In this document: positions 1-10,114 of the stretch, piece after piece
Layout: each line of letters opens with the position of its first letter
Position numbering within the stretch: position 1 is the stretch's first letter
Source: Lamellibrachia satsuma
Taxonomy: Eukaryota; Annelida; Polychaeta; Sabellida; Siboglinidae
DNA length: 64,000 nt
Assembly (NCBI GenBank): GCA_033239005.1
Contig: BSQZ01000015.1
Span: forward strand, 4,707,001 to 4,771,000
Direction of reading: 5' to 3'
Notes under the pieces: model-generated
The model's database searches: none
What the model saw: only the letters and a program-made list of their open reading frames with translations
What the model was told of the DNA's origin: nothing
Made by a program: the position numbers and the translations under genes

Positions 1-1
1 T

Positions 2-181
2 CAAAGAATAGTAAATGACTGGAACCAACTTCCAGAGGCAGCGGTTATGTCTAAGGATATTAACACATTTAAGGGTCACATTGACAAATATTTAAAGAAT
101 AGGGCCCTTCCTTGTCATCTCCTCAATTGCAGCAACTGTGTAGAAGAGGAGGATCAAGGTAAATCAAGCCAGACAGTGTGA
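2..181 (+). pseudogene. 3' end of a non-LTR retrotransposon reverse-transcriptase ORF (partial)
   Basis: The window opens inside an open frame that reads QRIVNDWNQLPEAAV, then a DINTFKGHIDKYLK block, and stops at 179-181. This is the characteristic C-terminal tail of CR1/jockey/L2-type LINE ORF2 proteins (V-x-D/N-W-N-x-L-P followed by a short F-K-x-x-(L/I)-D block). Only the tail is visible; the rest lies to the left of the window. The family is assigned from the tail alone, so the subfamily is unknown. Confidence 0.6.
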
Positions 182-599
182 TAGCATGGGCATGGCATGG
201 GTGAATGGGGGGTCCATGCATGCCAATCACAAATGTCGAAATGACAGCACACAATGTTAATGAAATGACAACCATTTTTCGTGCAGTCAAATTGTTTCAG
301 AATGTCATTTAAAGGTATTTATGCAACATACCTCCCAGTCATTTTTGCCGTGAGTATCTCCAATCCTAAATCCTTTCTTCCCGAGCAACCAGTTTGTTTA
401 TGTGTATGGGGACGTCAACTTCACATTTTATCGCTCAGTGCTTCGTCGGACGATCTTATATGTGCTGAACTTCTTTCCAATACGCTGCATCTGTGCAACA
501 TATAAAACACAAAATAATAGTCATACTCTACCAACAGTCATCCAAACTACGTTCCAAAGGTGAAATATACCAAATATATTCGACAATTTTACCTGTGTC

Positions 600-868
600 T
601 TTGCGGCTTAGTAATAAAACGTACCCATTCAGCGCACTGACTAATTCGTTTTAAGCTTAGGCTCACGTCTCAAGTAATTATACTTCAAACAGCCCAATCT
701 TGAGCTAACGCAGGAGTTTGGATCAACAGCTTTTAGTGTTTCTTCCGAAAGACACATACAAAGTGGGGTGAACGAAATTGCCCAAATTTCGAAACGGCGG
801 ACGTGGAATCGAACCACCTTCCTCTAGATCGACAGCCGGGTTCTCTAAGCATTAGACCACTGCTCCCA
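600..868 (-). mobile_element. tRNA-derived SINE
   Basis: Read on the minus strand, the element starts near 868 with a tRNA-like head: an A-box-like stretch (gcagtggtctaatgc) and about 40 bases later a B box (GGTTCGATTCC). A body follows with gggcaatttcgttcacccca, then a tail containing aactcctgcgttagc and gggctgtttg. The head and the proximal body resemble the SINE at 58424-60240, and the distal tail recurs at 6329-6390. The 3' limit is uncertain. The A-box to B-box spacing fits an RNA polymerase III internal promoter, but the sequence does not fold as an intact tRNA gene, so I call it a SINE. Confidence 0.6.
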
Positions 869-880
869 TCAACATTATTA

Positions 881-1715
881 TAATGCCTATGTAAGTAATC
901 TGAGGAATAATCAACACATTTTGGGGGAATGCTTCTATGTTGGGTGTCATGATCTAATTCATATAGCTTGAATATTGTATTATTGTGTTCTTTTGCACGA
1001 TGGTTTTGGTTTGTCTTTATCTAATCCAGCCTTTCTTTTTACATAAGGTCATTTGGATATTGATCATGCCTTTTATAATCAGTATACATTTTGCTATTCA
1101 AGGCTTGTCTTCATTAATCTTTATTGCTATATATTGTGATTTGTTTTCATTACAAATGATACAACATAGTGAACTACTAAACACAATATATAAGCCTAAA
1201 TAAGCAGCCCGAAAACACTATAATTGTTTATTGGAGGGAAAAACAACTTGTCTGTGCATGCTCTGTTAAACATAATATTATTATTGGTATTTATATACCT
1301 TACCGTCTAATGGTTCTACAGTGAAAACAAATATAACATAACACACTACACCAGTTATACAATCAGTTGGCTAAATTCATTCGGAAAAACAAATTTATAA
1401 CTATAGCTACCCAAGAGAATAACGAATGTTGCGTTCATAGAGGGCACCGCTGTGCATGACTCAGACGGCGCGCTCAGCTGGATCTATGCGGTCGCTGTCC
1501 GCTAGATGGGGTATTGTTTTTATACATAGCGTGACATTGTGATCATGAGTACTGGGAGAGGGGTATTTGACATTCTATTTTTTGGCGCACTTCAACAGCG
1601 CCTAGTTATTCAACCCAACAAAATAAATCGTTCATATATTGGCAGTTTTAGAGCAAAATAGCGCATACGAATTGGGTATAACTTCTAAGATCTGTGTTGT
1701 GTTTTATTTGTTAAA
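881..1715. other. AT-rich spacer, nothing recognised
   Basis: Short open frames occur here (for example 985-1203, plus, hydrophobic and phenylalanine/isoleucine-rich), but none has conserved motifs, splice sites or a downstream polyadenylation context that I trust. Confidence 0.4.
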
Positions 1716-1727
1716 AATGAATACAGA

Positions 1728-2185
1728 CGGAACACAAATCCAGCAGATCTAATTACTGCCCTTGGAAGGCCAACCCTTGAACGAAGACGTATTATTAAAC
1801 AAGCCACAACCTTCTACAAAATTCTAAATAACATTATTGAGATCACCCCCCCCAGGCCTACTAACCCGCTCTCGAACCCGTGGACATTACGTAGCCCCCC
1901 GGGTGTCGTATAAATGCATTGGTCTTTTCATTTTATCCCCGAGCCATTCGCATATGGAATATGATTCCACCAAAAATTACCAGCATAAAAAAACCTAAAA
2001 TCATTTCAAGAAGCTATCATGGAACTCCCTTTCACCACACCTGCCTTATAAAACATAGTACTCAGCGTAAACTGATCCATGGTGTGGGTATGGAGACTGT
2101 CTATGTGTGCATGTGGCAAGACAGCGACAGAATCCATACACATTACCAACCTATTAAAAATTGTCATCTAACATCCTATACATAA
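1728..2185 (+). pseudogene. Decayed LINE reverse-transcriptase C-terminus
   Basis: Frame 1728-1919 contains NPADLITALGRPTLERRR followed by an A-T-T-F-Y-K-I-L-N-N block, the usual post-RT region of CR1/L2/jockey-like LINEs. After a stop and frame change, 1919-2185 continues with FSFYPRAIRIWNMIPPKI, the conserved aromatic/R-x-W-N-x-(L/I)-P-P tail. The element is therefore frameshifted and incomplete, and is cut at its right end just before the RTE element that begins at 2234. Confidence 0.65.
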
Positions 2186-2220
2186 AATAAATAAAACTAT
2201 CAGATAAACACCCTTTCAGC

Positions 2221-2233
2221 AACATTAAAGATA
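2221..2233. repeat. Target-site duplication of the RTE element, left copy
   Basis: The 13 bases aacattaaagata occur here and again at 6264-6276, exactly flanking the RTE-type LINE. A perfect 13-bp direct repeat at both ends is the expected product of target-primed reverse transcription. Confidence 0.8.
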
Positions 2234-2274
2234 TATATGTATGGAGTGAGCCGTCGGTACGACGGATCTCGACC

Positions 2275-3735
2275 TCAGTCAGTATCGTGTGTACGGTTGT
2301 GGCTGAACAGACCGATCCGCGATGCACATTGTCGTCCACAGACACGACACACAAAGGTGACAGTGTTTGATGAAGGCTGGGTAGCCTTCCGTCTTAGTCT
2401 CTTCTCTCTCAGGGCGTCGCACCGCTTTTTTTCGAATTCGTGTAGGCCGACGTGGCATGTGCGACGCCAGAGGGCACGGTCCATCGCTGTGGATTCCCAG
2501 GTGTTGTGAGGCACGCCACATGATTTTAGTGTTGCCTTGAGCACGTCCTTGTATCTCTTTCGCTGCCCTCCCCGTGTTCGTTTGCCGGCGTCCAGTTCTC
2601 CATAGAACACTGCCTTAGGGATGCGGTCATCGGCCATTCTCACAAGGTGCCCGGACCAGCGGAGTTGTGCACGCTTGATGTGGTGTTCGATGCCCTTTTG
2701 TGCACAGCGCTGTAAGACCTCGGTGTTGGAAATCATGTCTTGCCACTTGATGTTAGCGATGCGCCTTAGGCTGCGCATGTGGAACTGGTCGAGTCTCCGT
2801 ATGTGTCGGCGGTATGGTGTCCACGCCTCGCATCCATATAGCAGTGTCGGTAGCACCACGGCACAGTATACACTGATTTTTGTGGCAAGACGTACACCGC
2901 GTTCATTCCAAAGGCGCTTGGTGAGTCTGCCGAATGATGCGCTCGCTTTCCCAATCCGTGTTGAGACGTCATCGTCTATCATGGCATTTTGTGATAGCGT
3001 GCTACCCAAGTAGGTGAACTTGTCAACGACGTTTAGTGGGTTGTTGGCGATGGTGATGATTGGAGCCGAATAGTCTGCTCCAGGCTTCGGCTGATACATC
3101 ACCTCGGTTTTCTTCAGACTGATAGTCAATCCGAAACGGCGGGCGGATCTGGCGAAAGCATTGGTAATCGCTTGTATGTCATCGATCGTATGTGCAAGAA
3201 GTGCACAGTCGTCAGCGAATAGTAGGTCTTTGATCAGTAACTTGGAAGTTCTTGTCCTGGATTTGAGTCGTCGAAGGTTGAATACGTTTCCATCAGTTCG
3301 GAACCGGATGAGTGCTCCCAAGTCGTTGTCATGGAACGCATCGTTGAGCATGGCTGAGAATACTAATGTGAATAACAGTGGTGCCATCACACAACCTTGC
3401 TTGGTTCCATTTGTTACCGGGAATGGCTCTGACGTTTGACCCTGATCTTGCACTCGGGCAACCATCCCTTCGTGGAATGAACGTATTACGTCGACAAACA
3501 AGTCAGGGCAACCAATCTTTCGTAGTATCTGCCATAAGCCATCTCTGCTGATTGTGTCGAAGGCTTTCGTCAAGTCAACAAACACCATGTATAGAGCTAG
3601 GTTTTGCTCTCTACATTTCTCCTGCACTTGGCGAGTTGCGAAGATCATATCGATTGTACTGCGCTGTGCTCGGAAGCCGCATTGACTCTCGGGCAGGATG
3701 TTATCAGCGAGATGTAGTGCAAGTCGATTTAGCAA
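2275..3735 (-). CDS. RTE LINE reverse transcriptase with C-terminal zinc-finger-like motif
   Basis: A 486-codon open frame (first ATG at 3735; the frame is open upstream to about 3830) continuing the RT domain. Motifs in order: ESQCGFRAQRSTIDM, FVDLTKAFDTISRDG (catalytic Asp), NGTKQGCVMAPLLF, and LLFADDCALLAH containing the F-A-D-D catalytic core. Then come KTEVMYQPK, FTYLGSTLS, LLYGCEAWTP and RWSGHLVRMADDR, typical of the RT thumb and post-RT region. The extreme C-terminus has C-x2-C-x12-H-x3-H spacing (FVCRVCGRQC then SHNRTH), a C2H2-type zinc-finger-like end known from several RTE-like families. The catalytic residues are present. The only lesion seen is the frameshift separating this from the endonuclease part. 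Confidence 0.85.
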   Translation of the reverse strand: MLNRLALHLADNILPESQCGFRAQRSTIDMIFATRQVQEKCREQNLALYMVFVDLTKAFDTISRDGLWQILRKIGCPDLFVDVIRSFHEGMVARVQDQGQTSEPFPVTNGTKQGCVMAPLLFTLVFSAMLNDAFHDNDLGALIRFRTDGNVFNLRRLKSRTRTSKLLIKDLLFADDCALLAHTIDDIQAITNAFARSARRFGLTISLKKTEVMYQPKPGADYSAPIITIANNPLNVVDKFTYLGSTLSQNAMIDDDVSTRIGKASASFGRLTKRLWNERGVRLATKISVYCAVVLPTLLYGCEAWTPYRRHIRRLDQFHMRSLRRIANIKWQDMISNTEVLQRCAQKGIEHHIKRAQLRWSGHLVRMADDRIPKAVFYGELDAGKRTRGGQRKRYKDVLKATLKSCGVPHNTWESTAMDRALWRRTCHVGLHEFEKKRCDALREKRLRRKATQPSSNTVTFVCRVCGRQCASRIGLFSHNRTHDTD

Positions 3736-3758
3736 GATGCGCGCGAGTATCTTCCCAG

Positions 3759-5507
3759 CTATACAGAGAAGAGAAATTCCACGGTGGTTGTCACAGATGC
3801 TTTTGTCACCTTTCCTTTTATAGATGTGGACGATGGACGCTTTTTGAACTCTTGCGGAACAGCCCTGCTGTCCCAGATGTTGCTGAAGAGCTTTACAAGG
3901 CGCTTCGTAAGGTTTGTGCCACCGTACTTGTAGATTTCGGCAGCAATCGCATCTGGTCCTGCTGCCTTTCCACTGGAAAGTTTCTTGATCGCTGCGGTAG
4001 TTTCTTCAAGTGTGGGTCGGTGTGCCAGTTCTTCCATGAGCGGGCGCTGTGCTATGCTGTCGATTGCGGCCTGCGAGATTGTTGATGGCAGGTTTAGCAC
4101 ATCGCTGAAGTGCTCCGCCCACCGTTCCAGTACGCGACTGGGCTCTGTGAGTCGTGTTTCGGTGTCTGCGCTCAGTAATGATGTAAATCCATTTGCTTGT
4201 GGACCGTATATCGCTTTGAGACCGTCATAGAAGGACTTTGAGTCTTTTCTATCCGCTGCCTCCTGCAACTCGTTCGCCCTGTCAGACCACCATTGTTCCT
4301 TCATGGCACGCAATCTGGCTTGAGCCGATTGCTTGTAGTGTCGATACGTGATTGCTTTAGCTGCCGAATCTCGATCATTTATCCACTCTAGATGTGACTC
4401 ATGCATTTTTCTGAGGACGGTGGCTGCTTCTGTATCATTTTCATCAAACCAGTCACGGTGTTTGCGTTTTGTGGTGCCTAGTACGTCTAGCGCGCCTTGG
4501 TAGATTATGTCACGCAGCTTAGTCCACGTCTCATCCACATCTTGAGTTGTTTCAGCCTGTTCCTCGATTACCTCGTCCAGCTTTTTCTCCAGTTGCCGCT
4601 GTAGTTCGACAGATTTTAGTTTTGATACGTCCAGCTTCTTCCTTGGTTTCATTCCACACCTGTGCTTGCTGCCTTGGAAGGTTAGTCGCATGCGACTCCT
4701 CACCATCCTGTGATCAGACCAGCAGGTTGTGGCGCCTATGGTGCATGTCTTTTTGACGTCACGTGAGTCGCGTTGCCGGACTATGACGTAGTCGATCAGG
4801 TGCCAGTGTTTAGATCGAGGATGCATCCACGATGTCTTGTACTTATTTGCTTGTTGGAACAGCGTATTGGTGATTGTCAATTGGTATTCGGCACACATGT
4901 TCAGGAGTAGAGAGCCGTTGGCATTTTCGTTACCCATGCCATGATGTCCGATGACACGCTCCCATGTTTCATGGTCCCGTCCCACTCGAGCATTGAAGTC
5001 ACCAAGCACAATCAACTTGTCGCTGCGTGGGACTCTGCCGATCGTCGTCTTCAGACTTTCGTAGAAATTTTCTTTCTCCTCGTCCGAGTAAGTCATTGTT
5101 GGTGCATATGCACTAACTATAGTGGCGTAGTTCTTTCCGGACAGTCTGATGCGCATGGTCATCAGTCTTTCATTTACTCCCTTTGGCAGCTTATCAATGT
5201 GGTATAGATATGAGGACTTTATCGCAAAGCCTACTCCTGCTTGTCGATGGTCATTGGCTGGTTTGCCGATCCAGAAAAAAGTGTAGCCAGCACCCTTTTC
5301 CTCAATTTGAGACTCGTCTGGTAGCCTCGTTTCACTCAAAGCTGCGATGGTGATGTTGTACCGTGCAAGCTCTCTGCCAATGATGGCTGTTCTACGTTCT
5401 AGTTGCTTGTCGTTATCTTGTAACGTTCTCACATTCCATGTGCATATATTCAATGTATCGTTTCGACCGCAGTGTTGGATGACCAGCCCGCCGCGGTTTG
5501 CGGGCAA
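3759..5507 (-). CDS. RTE LINE endonuclease and start of reverse transcriptase
   Basis: A 582-codon frame starting at an ATG (5507). Near the N-terminus it carries the endonuclease/exonuclease/phosphatase signature in order: NICTWNVRTL, AALSETRLP (catalytic Glu), a VLGDFNARVG block (catalytic Asp/Asn), HLIDYVIV, and the terminal SDHRMV. These are the metal-binding and catalytic positions of AP-like endonucleases that nick target DNA. A coiled charged linker follows, then the start of the RT domain with SSGKAAGPDAI. The frame diverges after PQEFKK, where one base appears to be missing near 3835; the RT then continues in the frame of the next entry. The last 20 or so residues of this frame are out-of-frame nonsense. 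In a functional copy both frames would form one polyprotein of roughly 1,070 residues. Confidence 0.85.
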   Translation of the reverse strand: MPANRGGLVIQHCGRNDTLNICTWNVRTLQDNDKQLERRTAIIGRELARYNITIAALSETRLPDESQIEEKGAGYTFFWIGKPANDHRQAGVGFAIKSSYLYHIDKLPKGVNERLMTMRIRLSGKNYATIVSAYAPTMTYSDEEKENFYESLKTTIGRVPRSDKLIVLGDFNARVGRDHETWERVIGHHGMGNENANGSLLLNMCAEYQLTITNTLFQQANKYKTSWMHPRSKHWHLIDYVIVRQRDSRDVKKTCTIGATTCWSDHRMVRSRMRLTFQGSKHRCGMKPRKKLDVSKLKSVELQRQLEKKLDEVIEEQAETTQDVDETWTKLRDIIYQGALDVLGTTKRKHRDWFDENDTEAATVLRKMHESHLEWINDRDSAAKAITYRHYKQSAQARLRAMKEQWWSDRANELQEAADRKDSKSFYDGLKAIYGPQANGFTSLLSADTETRLTEPSRVLERWAEHFSDVLNLPSTISQAAIDSIAQRPLMEELAHRPTLEETTAAIKKLSSGKAAGPDAIAAEIYKYGGTNLTKRLVKLFSNIWDSRAVPQEFKKRPSSTSIKGKVTKASVTTTVEFLFSV

Positions 5508-6263
5508 GTCGGGTTTGGGTCAGCTTTTTTTAGGAAACGTTTTTTATTCCCTTCCCCGTTTGGAGAGAGCAGTGCTACCCCTAAACAGGGCTGCTCTGAC
5601 GCCCTGGCAGGATACGAATGGCATCGTGACTCCACTGTCGATGACCAAGCGACCGTCACACCGGGGCCGCCAGCGTGCAGGGTCGTGACTAGCAGCTTCC
5701 AGCGACATCCTTCGCCTGCCACCGTTGCCACTTCCCCATCGCCGCTGGGCTTGTTTGACTGAGTACCTGCGCATGGAGGTTTAGGGTGGCATGTACTTGC
5801 GCAGATACATTCCACACACTCGATCCTACCTTCCATGACCCGTGGCTCGGGTTAACCGAGACGACCGGTGAAAGGGTTGGACTGCCGGCAGTGACCAAAT
5901 GGCTGTAATACGTTTAACCAATTGCTCTGTGATGCTCTGCCACACATCTGCTTGACCGCCTTCTGAGCCGCAGTGAACAATGTGAGTCCCATAGCGCCTC
6001 ATCTGCCGGAGAAGTCTTTAGACACAGTGGGGTAGACGTCCCCTACTCACCACCAAGGTATACCCTGGTGGCTACCCCGTACATAGTTCAGCCAGTCAGC
6101 CGAGACTGTTGCCCGGAGGGTGGCCGCTGCGGTGTCCGCGCAACTACTAGGAGCCATATGTACGAGTTGGATGGGGAGGGTAGACCGGAGTCCTGGGCCA
6201 CCCACTGCATGCAATGGATGCGGCTGCCGCTCAGACAGAGGTGCTACTACTCATCCCCATCCC
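5508..6263 (-). other. 5' untranslated region of the RTE element
   Basis: GC-richer than its surroundings and without a sustained open frame. It lies between the right-hand target-site duplication and the ORF start at 5507. RTE elements carry internal promoters in this position, but no specific promoter motif can be defended here. Confidence 0.55.
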
Positions 6264-6276
6264 AACATTAAAGATA
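6264..6276. repeat. Target-site duplication of the RTE element, right copy
   Basis: Identical to 2221-2233 (aacattaaagata). Confidence 0.8.
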
Positions 6277-6328
6277 GTAGTCTTTTAGTTGTACATACCA
6301 CCCACAGCGCATGCGCACAGTCCACCAC

Positions 6329-6390
6329 AAACTCCTGCGTTAGCCCAAGTTTGGGCTGTTTGGAGTATAACCACTTGAGACTTGAGATAA
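6329..6390 (+). mobile_element. SINE tail fragment
   Basis: aactcctgcgttagc, gggctgtttg and a tataa-acttgaga block match the distal part of the minus-strand SINE at 600-868 in the opposite orientation. No tRNA head lies upstream, because the preceding sequence belongs to the RTE 5' end and its target site. It is therefore a fragment, and the RTE element may have inserted within or beside an older SINE. Confidence 0.5.
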
Positions 6391-6929
6391 CATAGACTGC
6401 TACTGATAGGTGCTTTGCACATCTTCTTGAAACCTTGCTTATTTTAATTAGTCAGCACTTTATCATAGAATGTAGTTGCCTTGTGTTTCAGTAAACAATA
6501 CACATTATTTCTTTGCCACCTTTATTTACTGGAGTAGAGGCCCTAAAACAAAATGTTTAATTACAAAGTGTTCACAATGTCGCATATTTTCTTATATGTA
6601 ATTTATATTAGCCAGGTATTATGTTACAAAATTAAACGGATATTGAAGTTATTCCAACTTAACTTAGTTTATCCTAAATACAAAACAATAAAATATGGCT
6701 CTTGACGAATTAATTTTGCGCCACCACGATGGCAATTTTATAAACTCACTGAGACACGTGCTACATTTATACGAAGATAATAATAAAATAATCATCATAC
6801 TGTAATTCTGAAAAGCTAAATTCACTATTAAAATGTAAAAGAAATTGTTTAGGCATAACGAGCACACGTACGATCGATAAATGCTAAATTTTGTGAATTG
6901 GAAGCCTTTGTTTTTGAGTTACAATCTAT

Positions 6930-7845
6930 CAACTTCAGTTTTAGCGTTATCTGTTTACAAGACAGTTGGTTACTGCACAAGTGAAGACTTGTGGTACAAA
7001 GGGAGGTCTAATAATGTACATCCATAAGAATTTTAAATATAAATTAATCAAGTACGATGTACCACTAGAACACTGGGAATGACAGTTTGTAGAAATATCA
7101 GGAGGTGGCTTAACTAAATCTGTTATAATCGGTAACATCTATAGGCCACCGATCTTAATGTAGATTACAGACAATTTACTGATGAATTTGCTACGTTGTT
7201 AACTTTATTATATGGCAGTAATAACGAGGTAATTATAGCCGGGGATTTTAGCGTAACTCTACTCAAAACAAATGAAAAAGAAATATTTAGTGATTTCTTT
7301 GATACTGTAGCCGAGCGTAGTTTCTTTCTGAAAATTACATTACCCACTCGATTCTCAATGTCAAATGGTACTCTACTTGATAACCTGTTCTGCAAACTAA
7401 CTAAGTCCACCATTGATTCAACCTCAGGAATTCTTACTAAGAAATTTCCAGATCATCAACCATACTTTACTCTAATAAACACTGTTTTAATTAAAGACCG
7501 GTCCCCTAAACAATTAAAATATATATGGACAATGAAAGATCCTTACAAACTTAAAAAAATAATTAATGTCCCTAAACATAATGAATAAATTATATCAAAA
7601 TATTAATTCTGACCCGAATACTAACTATGAGATACTTATAGCTGAAATAGTAAACGCACATGAGAACACGTTCCTTGTAAACTAGTTAAATATAATAAAT
7701 ACAAACATAAAAAGTCTACTTGGATAACTCAAAGTGTTATTAGATCTATTAAAACCAGGGATAGGATAGCAAAAAACTAAAAATGACAGACCATAACTTG
7801 CCAGAATACCATCAAAATTAACTTAACATCTTACAACAACATTTT
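6930..7845 (+). pseudogene. Decayed LINE: endonuclease half of the outer, interrupted element
   Basis: Scattered frames read GGLIMYIHKNFKYKL, then VIIGNIYRPP, then EVIIAGDF, then LPTRFSMSNGTLLDNLF: the ordered blocks of an AP-like endonuclease of a CR1/jockey-group LINE. Frame 7196-7588 is the longest open piece. Many stops and frame changes show old decay. Later pieces read TWITQSVIRSIKTRD and NLPEYHQN, the linker before the RT. The sequence then stops abruptly at about 7845, where the younger CR1-like LINE begins; the RT half of this element resumes at about 11068. Confidence 0.65.
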
Positions 7846-7849
7846 GAAA

Positions 7850-8086
7850 GTTAGTATCCGATCAGCAAAGCAGGCGCATTATACACATATCTTCAACACA
7901 CAGGTACAGAAGGTATGTATGGAGGAGGGAGTAGGCTTCGTAGATATGTGGTTAAACTTTGTGGGAAGAGGTGACTTTTTCGTGAGAGATGGACTACATC
8001 TGACAGGGAAGGGCGCTGCAGTTCTTGCGTGTGAGTTTGTCAGAGTCGTCGACGAGGGCACAGGTACCATAAATTATTTAAACTAG
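7850..8086 (+). CDS. CR1-like ORF1, C-terminal fragment (esterase block V)
   Basis: The frame ends at 8086 and carries VCMEEGVGFVDMW, then RDGLHLTGKGAAVLA, then the terminal NYLN. The D-x-x-H arrangement in RDGLHL is the Asp/His of the SGNH/GDSL hydrolase triad known in CR1-type ORF1 proteins. The N-terminal half, including the GDS serine block, is missing because the element is 5'-truncated; that half survives in the minus-strand copy near 58150. The first few codons may belong to the outer LINE. Confidence 0.7.
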   Translation, partial: VSIRSAKQAHYTHIFNTQVQKVCMEEGVGFVDMWLNFVGRGDFFVRDGLHLTGKGAAVLACEFVRVVDEGTGTINYLN

Positions 8087-8099
8087 ATGCGCAGGGGGA

Positions 8100-10113
8100 A
8101 CTGACAGAGAAAACTCAAAGGAGTACTACTATAAATACACATCCAAAGAAATGTTCACCAATAATTTCAGACAATGAACTTAAATGTGTATGCTTAAATG
8201 CCAGGAGCATAGTAAATAAAAAAAGTGAGTTAGACATTATGGTAGCAGATATTGATCCTCATGTAATAGGCATCACAGAATCATGGGCAAATGAAGATAT
8301 AGTAGATGCTGAGTTAGCACTGACAGGCTATGTAATGTTTAGGAAGGATAGACGAGAAAGAAGGGGAGGTGGAGTAATTTTGTATATTAAAGAATCTATC
8401 CAAGCATATGAAATTACACTGAAAAGTGAAGCAGATAGTGTGGAAGCAATTTGGTGTAACATAGTTACCAGGAACTCAACATTAACAATAGGAGTAGTTT
8501 ATCGTAGTCCTAACATAGGACAAGAGGAAGATATAAAATTACAAAAGGCGATAAGGGAGGTGAGCAAGGGAGAATGTGTTATAATGGGTGATTTTAACCA
8601 TGGCCATATACAATGGGAATCATTAGAGAGTGCTGGAGGTGATGACCATCAGTTTCTACTTCTAACACAGGATTGTTTCCTTACTCAACATGTCTTGGAA
8701 CCAACCAGAGGTGGGAATGTGTTAGATTTAATTTTGTCTTCTCAAAATGAATTAGTTGACAATGTTAAAGTACACGAACCTTTGGGTTCGAGTGACCATA
8801 ACCAAATCCATTTTAATATAAAAGTAAAGACAGGGAATACATATAAAAAACAATGGAGGAGGAACTTCAACAAAGGCAAATATAAAGTGATGAGAACATA
8901 TCTAGCAAATATAGATTGGAATAACTTGCTGAAGAACAAGACAGCAACAGAATGCTGGACTTGTTTAAAATATGAGATTGAGGGCATTATTGAGAAATTT
9001 ATTCCATTAAGAAAACAAGGAAAAAGATCCAGGAAAAAACACCTGTCAAAAGAAGCTATTAGAAAAATTGCTCACAAACAGATGCTGTGGAGGGTCTATA
9101 AACACACTGGAAATGTAGAAGACTACACAAACTACAAAGAGGCACTTAACCTAGCTACAACTGAAATTAGAAAATCTAAAAGAACCTTTGAAAAAAAATT
9201 GGCAGGTAATATAAAAAATGACAGCAAGAGTTTCTATGCTTATGTAAGGAGTAAACAGAAAGTTCGAGATAAGGTCGGACCACAGGAAAACAACAGTGAA
9301 AACATAATTTCAGATGGGTTCCAAATGGCAGAGAACCTGAATGAGTATTTCAGCTCAGTTTTTACCACAGAAGATATCAGCTCACTTCCAGTTCCATTGA
9401 CTAAATTTGAGGGCAATAAATCAGAACATTTAGGGCAGTTATTTGTAACTTCTGAAATGATAGCAAAGAAAATTAAGAAGATGAAAGATAATAAATCACC
9501 TGGAGTTGATGGGATACCACCAAAACTGCTAAAGGAAATTGTTGATCAAATTAGTACACCACTTGCAAACTTATTTAACTTGTCACTAGAAGAAGGAATA
9601 GTTCCTTCAGAATGGAAAGAAGCAAACATTACGCCGCTATTTAAGAAGGGATCGAGGAAGAAGCCAGAAAATTACAGACCAGCGAGTTTAACATCAGTTG
9701 TATGTAAATTACTCGAAACATTAATTAGAGACCACATGGTGGAATTCCTCGTAAAACATAAATTAATAAATACATCTCAACATGGATTCCTAAAAGCAAG
9801 GTCATGTCTAACCAACCTCTTATGTTTCTTAGAAGAAATTACAAAGTGGGTAGATGACGGGTCACCAGTGGATGTTGTCTACTTAGATTTTCAGAAAGCT
9901 TTCGATAAAGTGCCACATCAAAGATTGTTACTTAAACTAAAAGCCCATGGTATAGGCAATGATGTAATCAACTGGATAGAAAAGTGGCTTACACACAGAA
10001 GACAGAGAGTAATAGTAGATGGTGAGATTTCAAACTGGAAATCTGTTTTGAGTGGGGTACCACAGGGATCAGTATTAGGCCCTATACTGTTTTTAATATA
10101 TATATATAAATGA
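8100..10113 (+). CDS. CR1-like ORF2: endonuclease and most of the reverse transcriptase
   Basis: The frame is open from upstream of the first ATG (8239) and already reads VCLNARSIVNKKSEL at about 8190, so the endonuclease starts before 8239. Endonuclease blocks: IGITESWANE, GGGVILYIKE, IGVVYRSPN, VIMGDFNHGHIQW and the final SDHNQIHF. RT blocks: DNKSPGVDGIPPKLLK, a NITPLFKKGSRKKPENYRP block, [31 protein letters not shown] (catalytic Asp), and VLSGVPQGSVLGPILF. The frame ends at a tandem TA run (about 10098-10110) that shifts it just before the F-A-D-D catalytic motif. Without the extra TA the protein would read straight into the next entry. Confidence 0.85.
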
Positions 10114-10114
10114 T

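Larger units (their letters stand above)
2234..6263 (-). mobile_element. Near-intact RTE-type non-LTR retrotransposon
   Basis: A minus-strand LINE of about 4.03 kb. It has a 5' untranslated region (about 6263-5508), one long coding region for an apurinic-type endonuclease plus reverse transcriptase (5507-2275), and a very short 3' tail ending in a tatata-rich stretch. A 13-bp target-site duplication flanks it (2221-2233 and 6264-6276). The coding region is broken only by one apparent single-base deletion near 3835, so the copy looks young and probably full length. The protein resembles elements often mis-annotated in animal genomes as 'craniofacial development protein 2-like', which are RTE/BovB-related. 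Confidence 0.85.

Noticed and set aside
770..868. Possible minus-strand tRNA gene
   Set aside because: A and B boxes are present, but arm pairing is poor and a shared SINE body follows directly.
3552..4085. 177-codon plus frame within the RTE element
   Set aside because: Antisense shadow of the endonuclease/RT coding strand.
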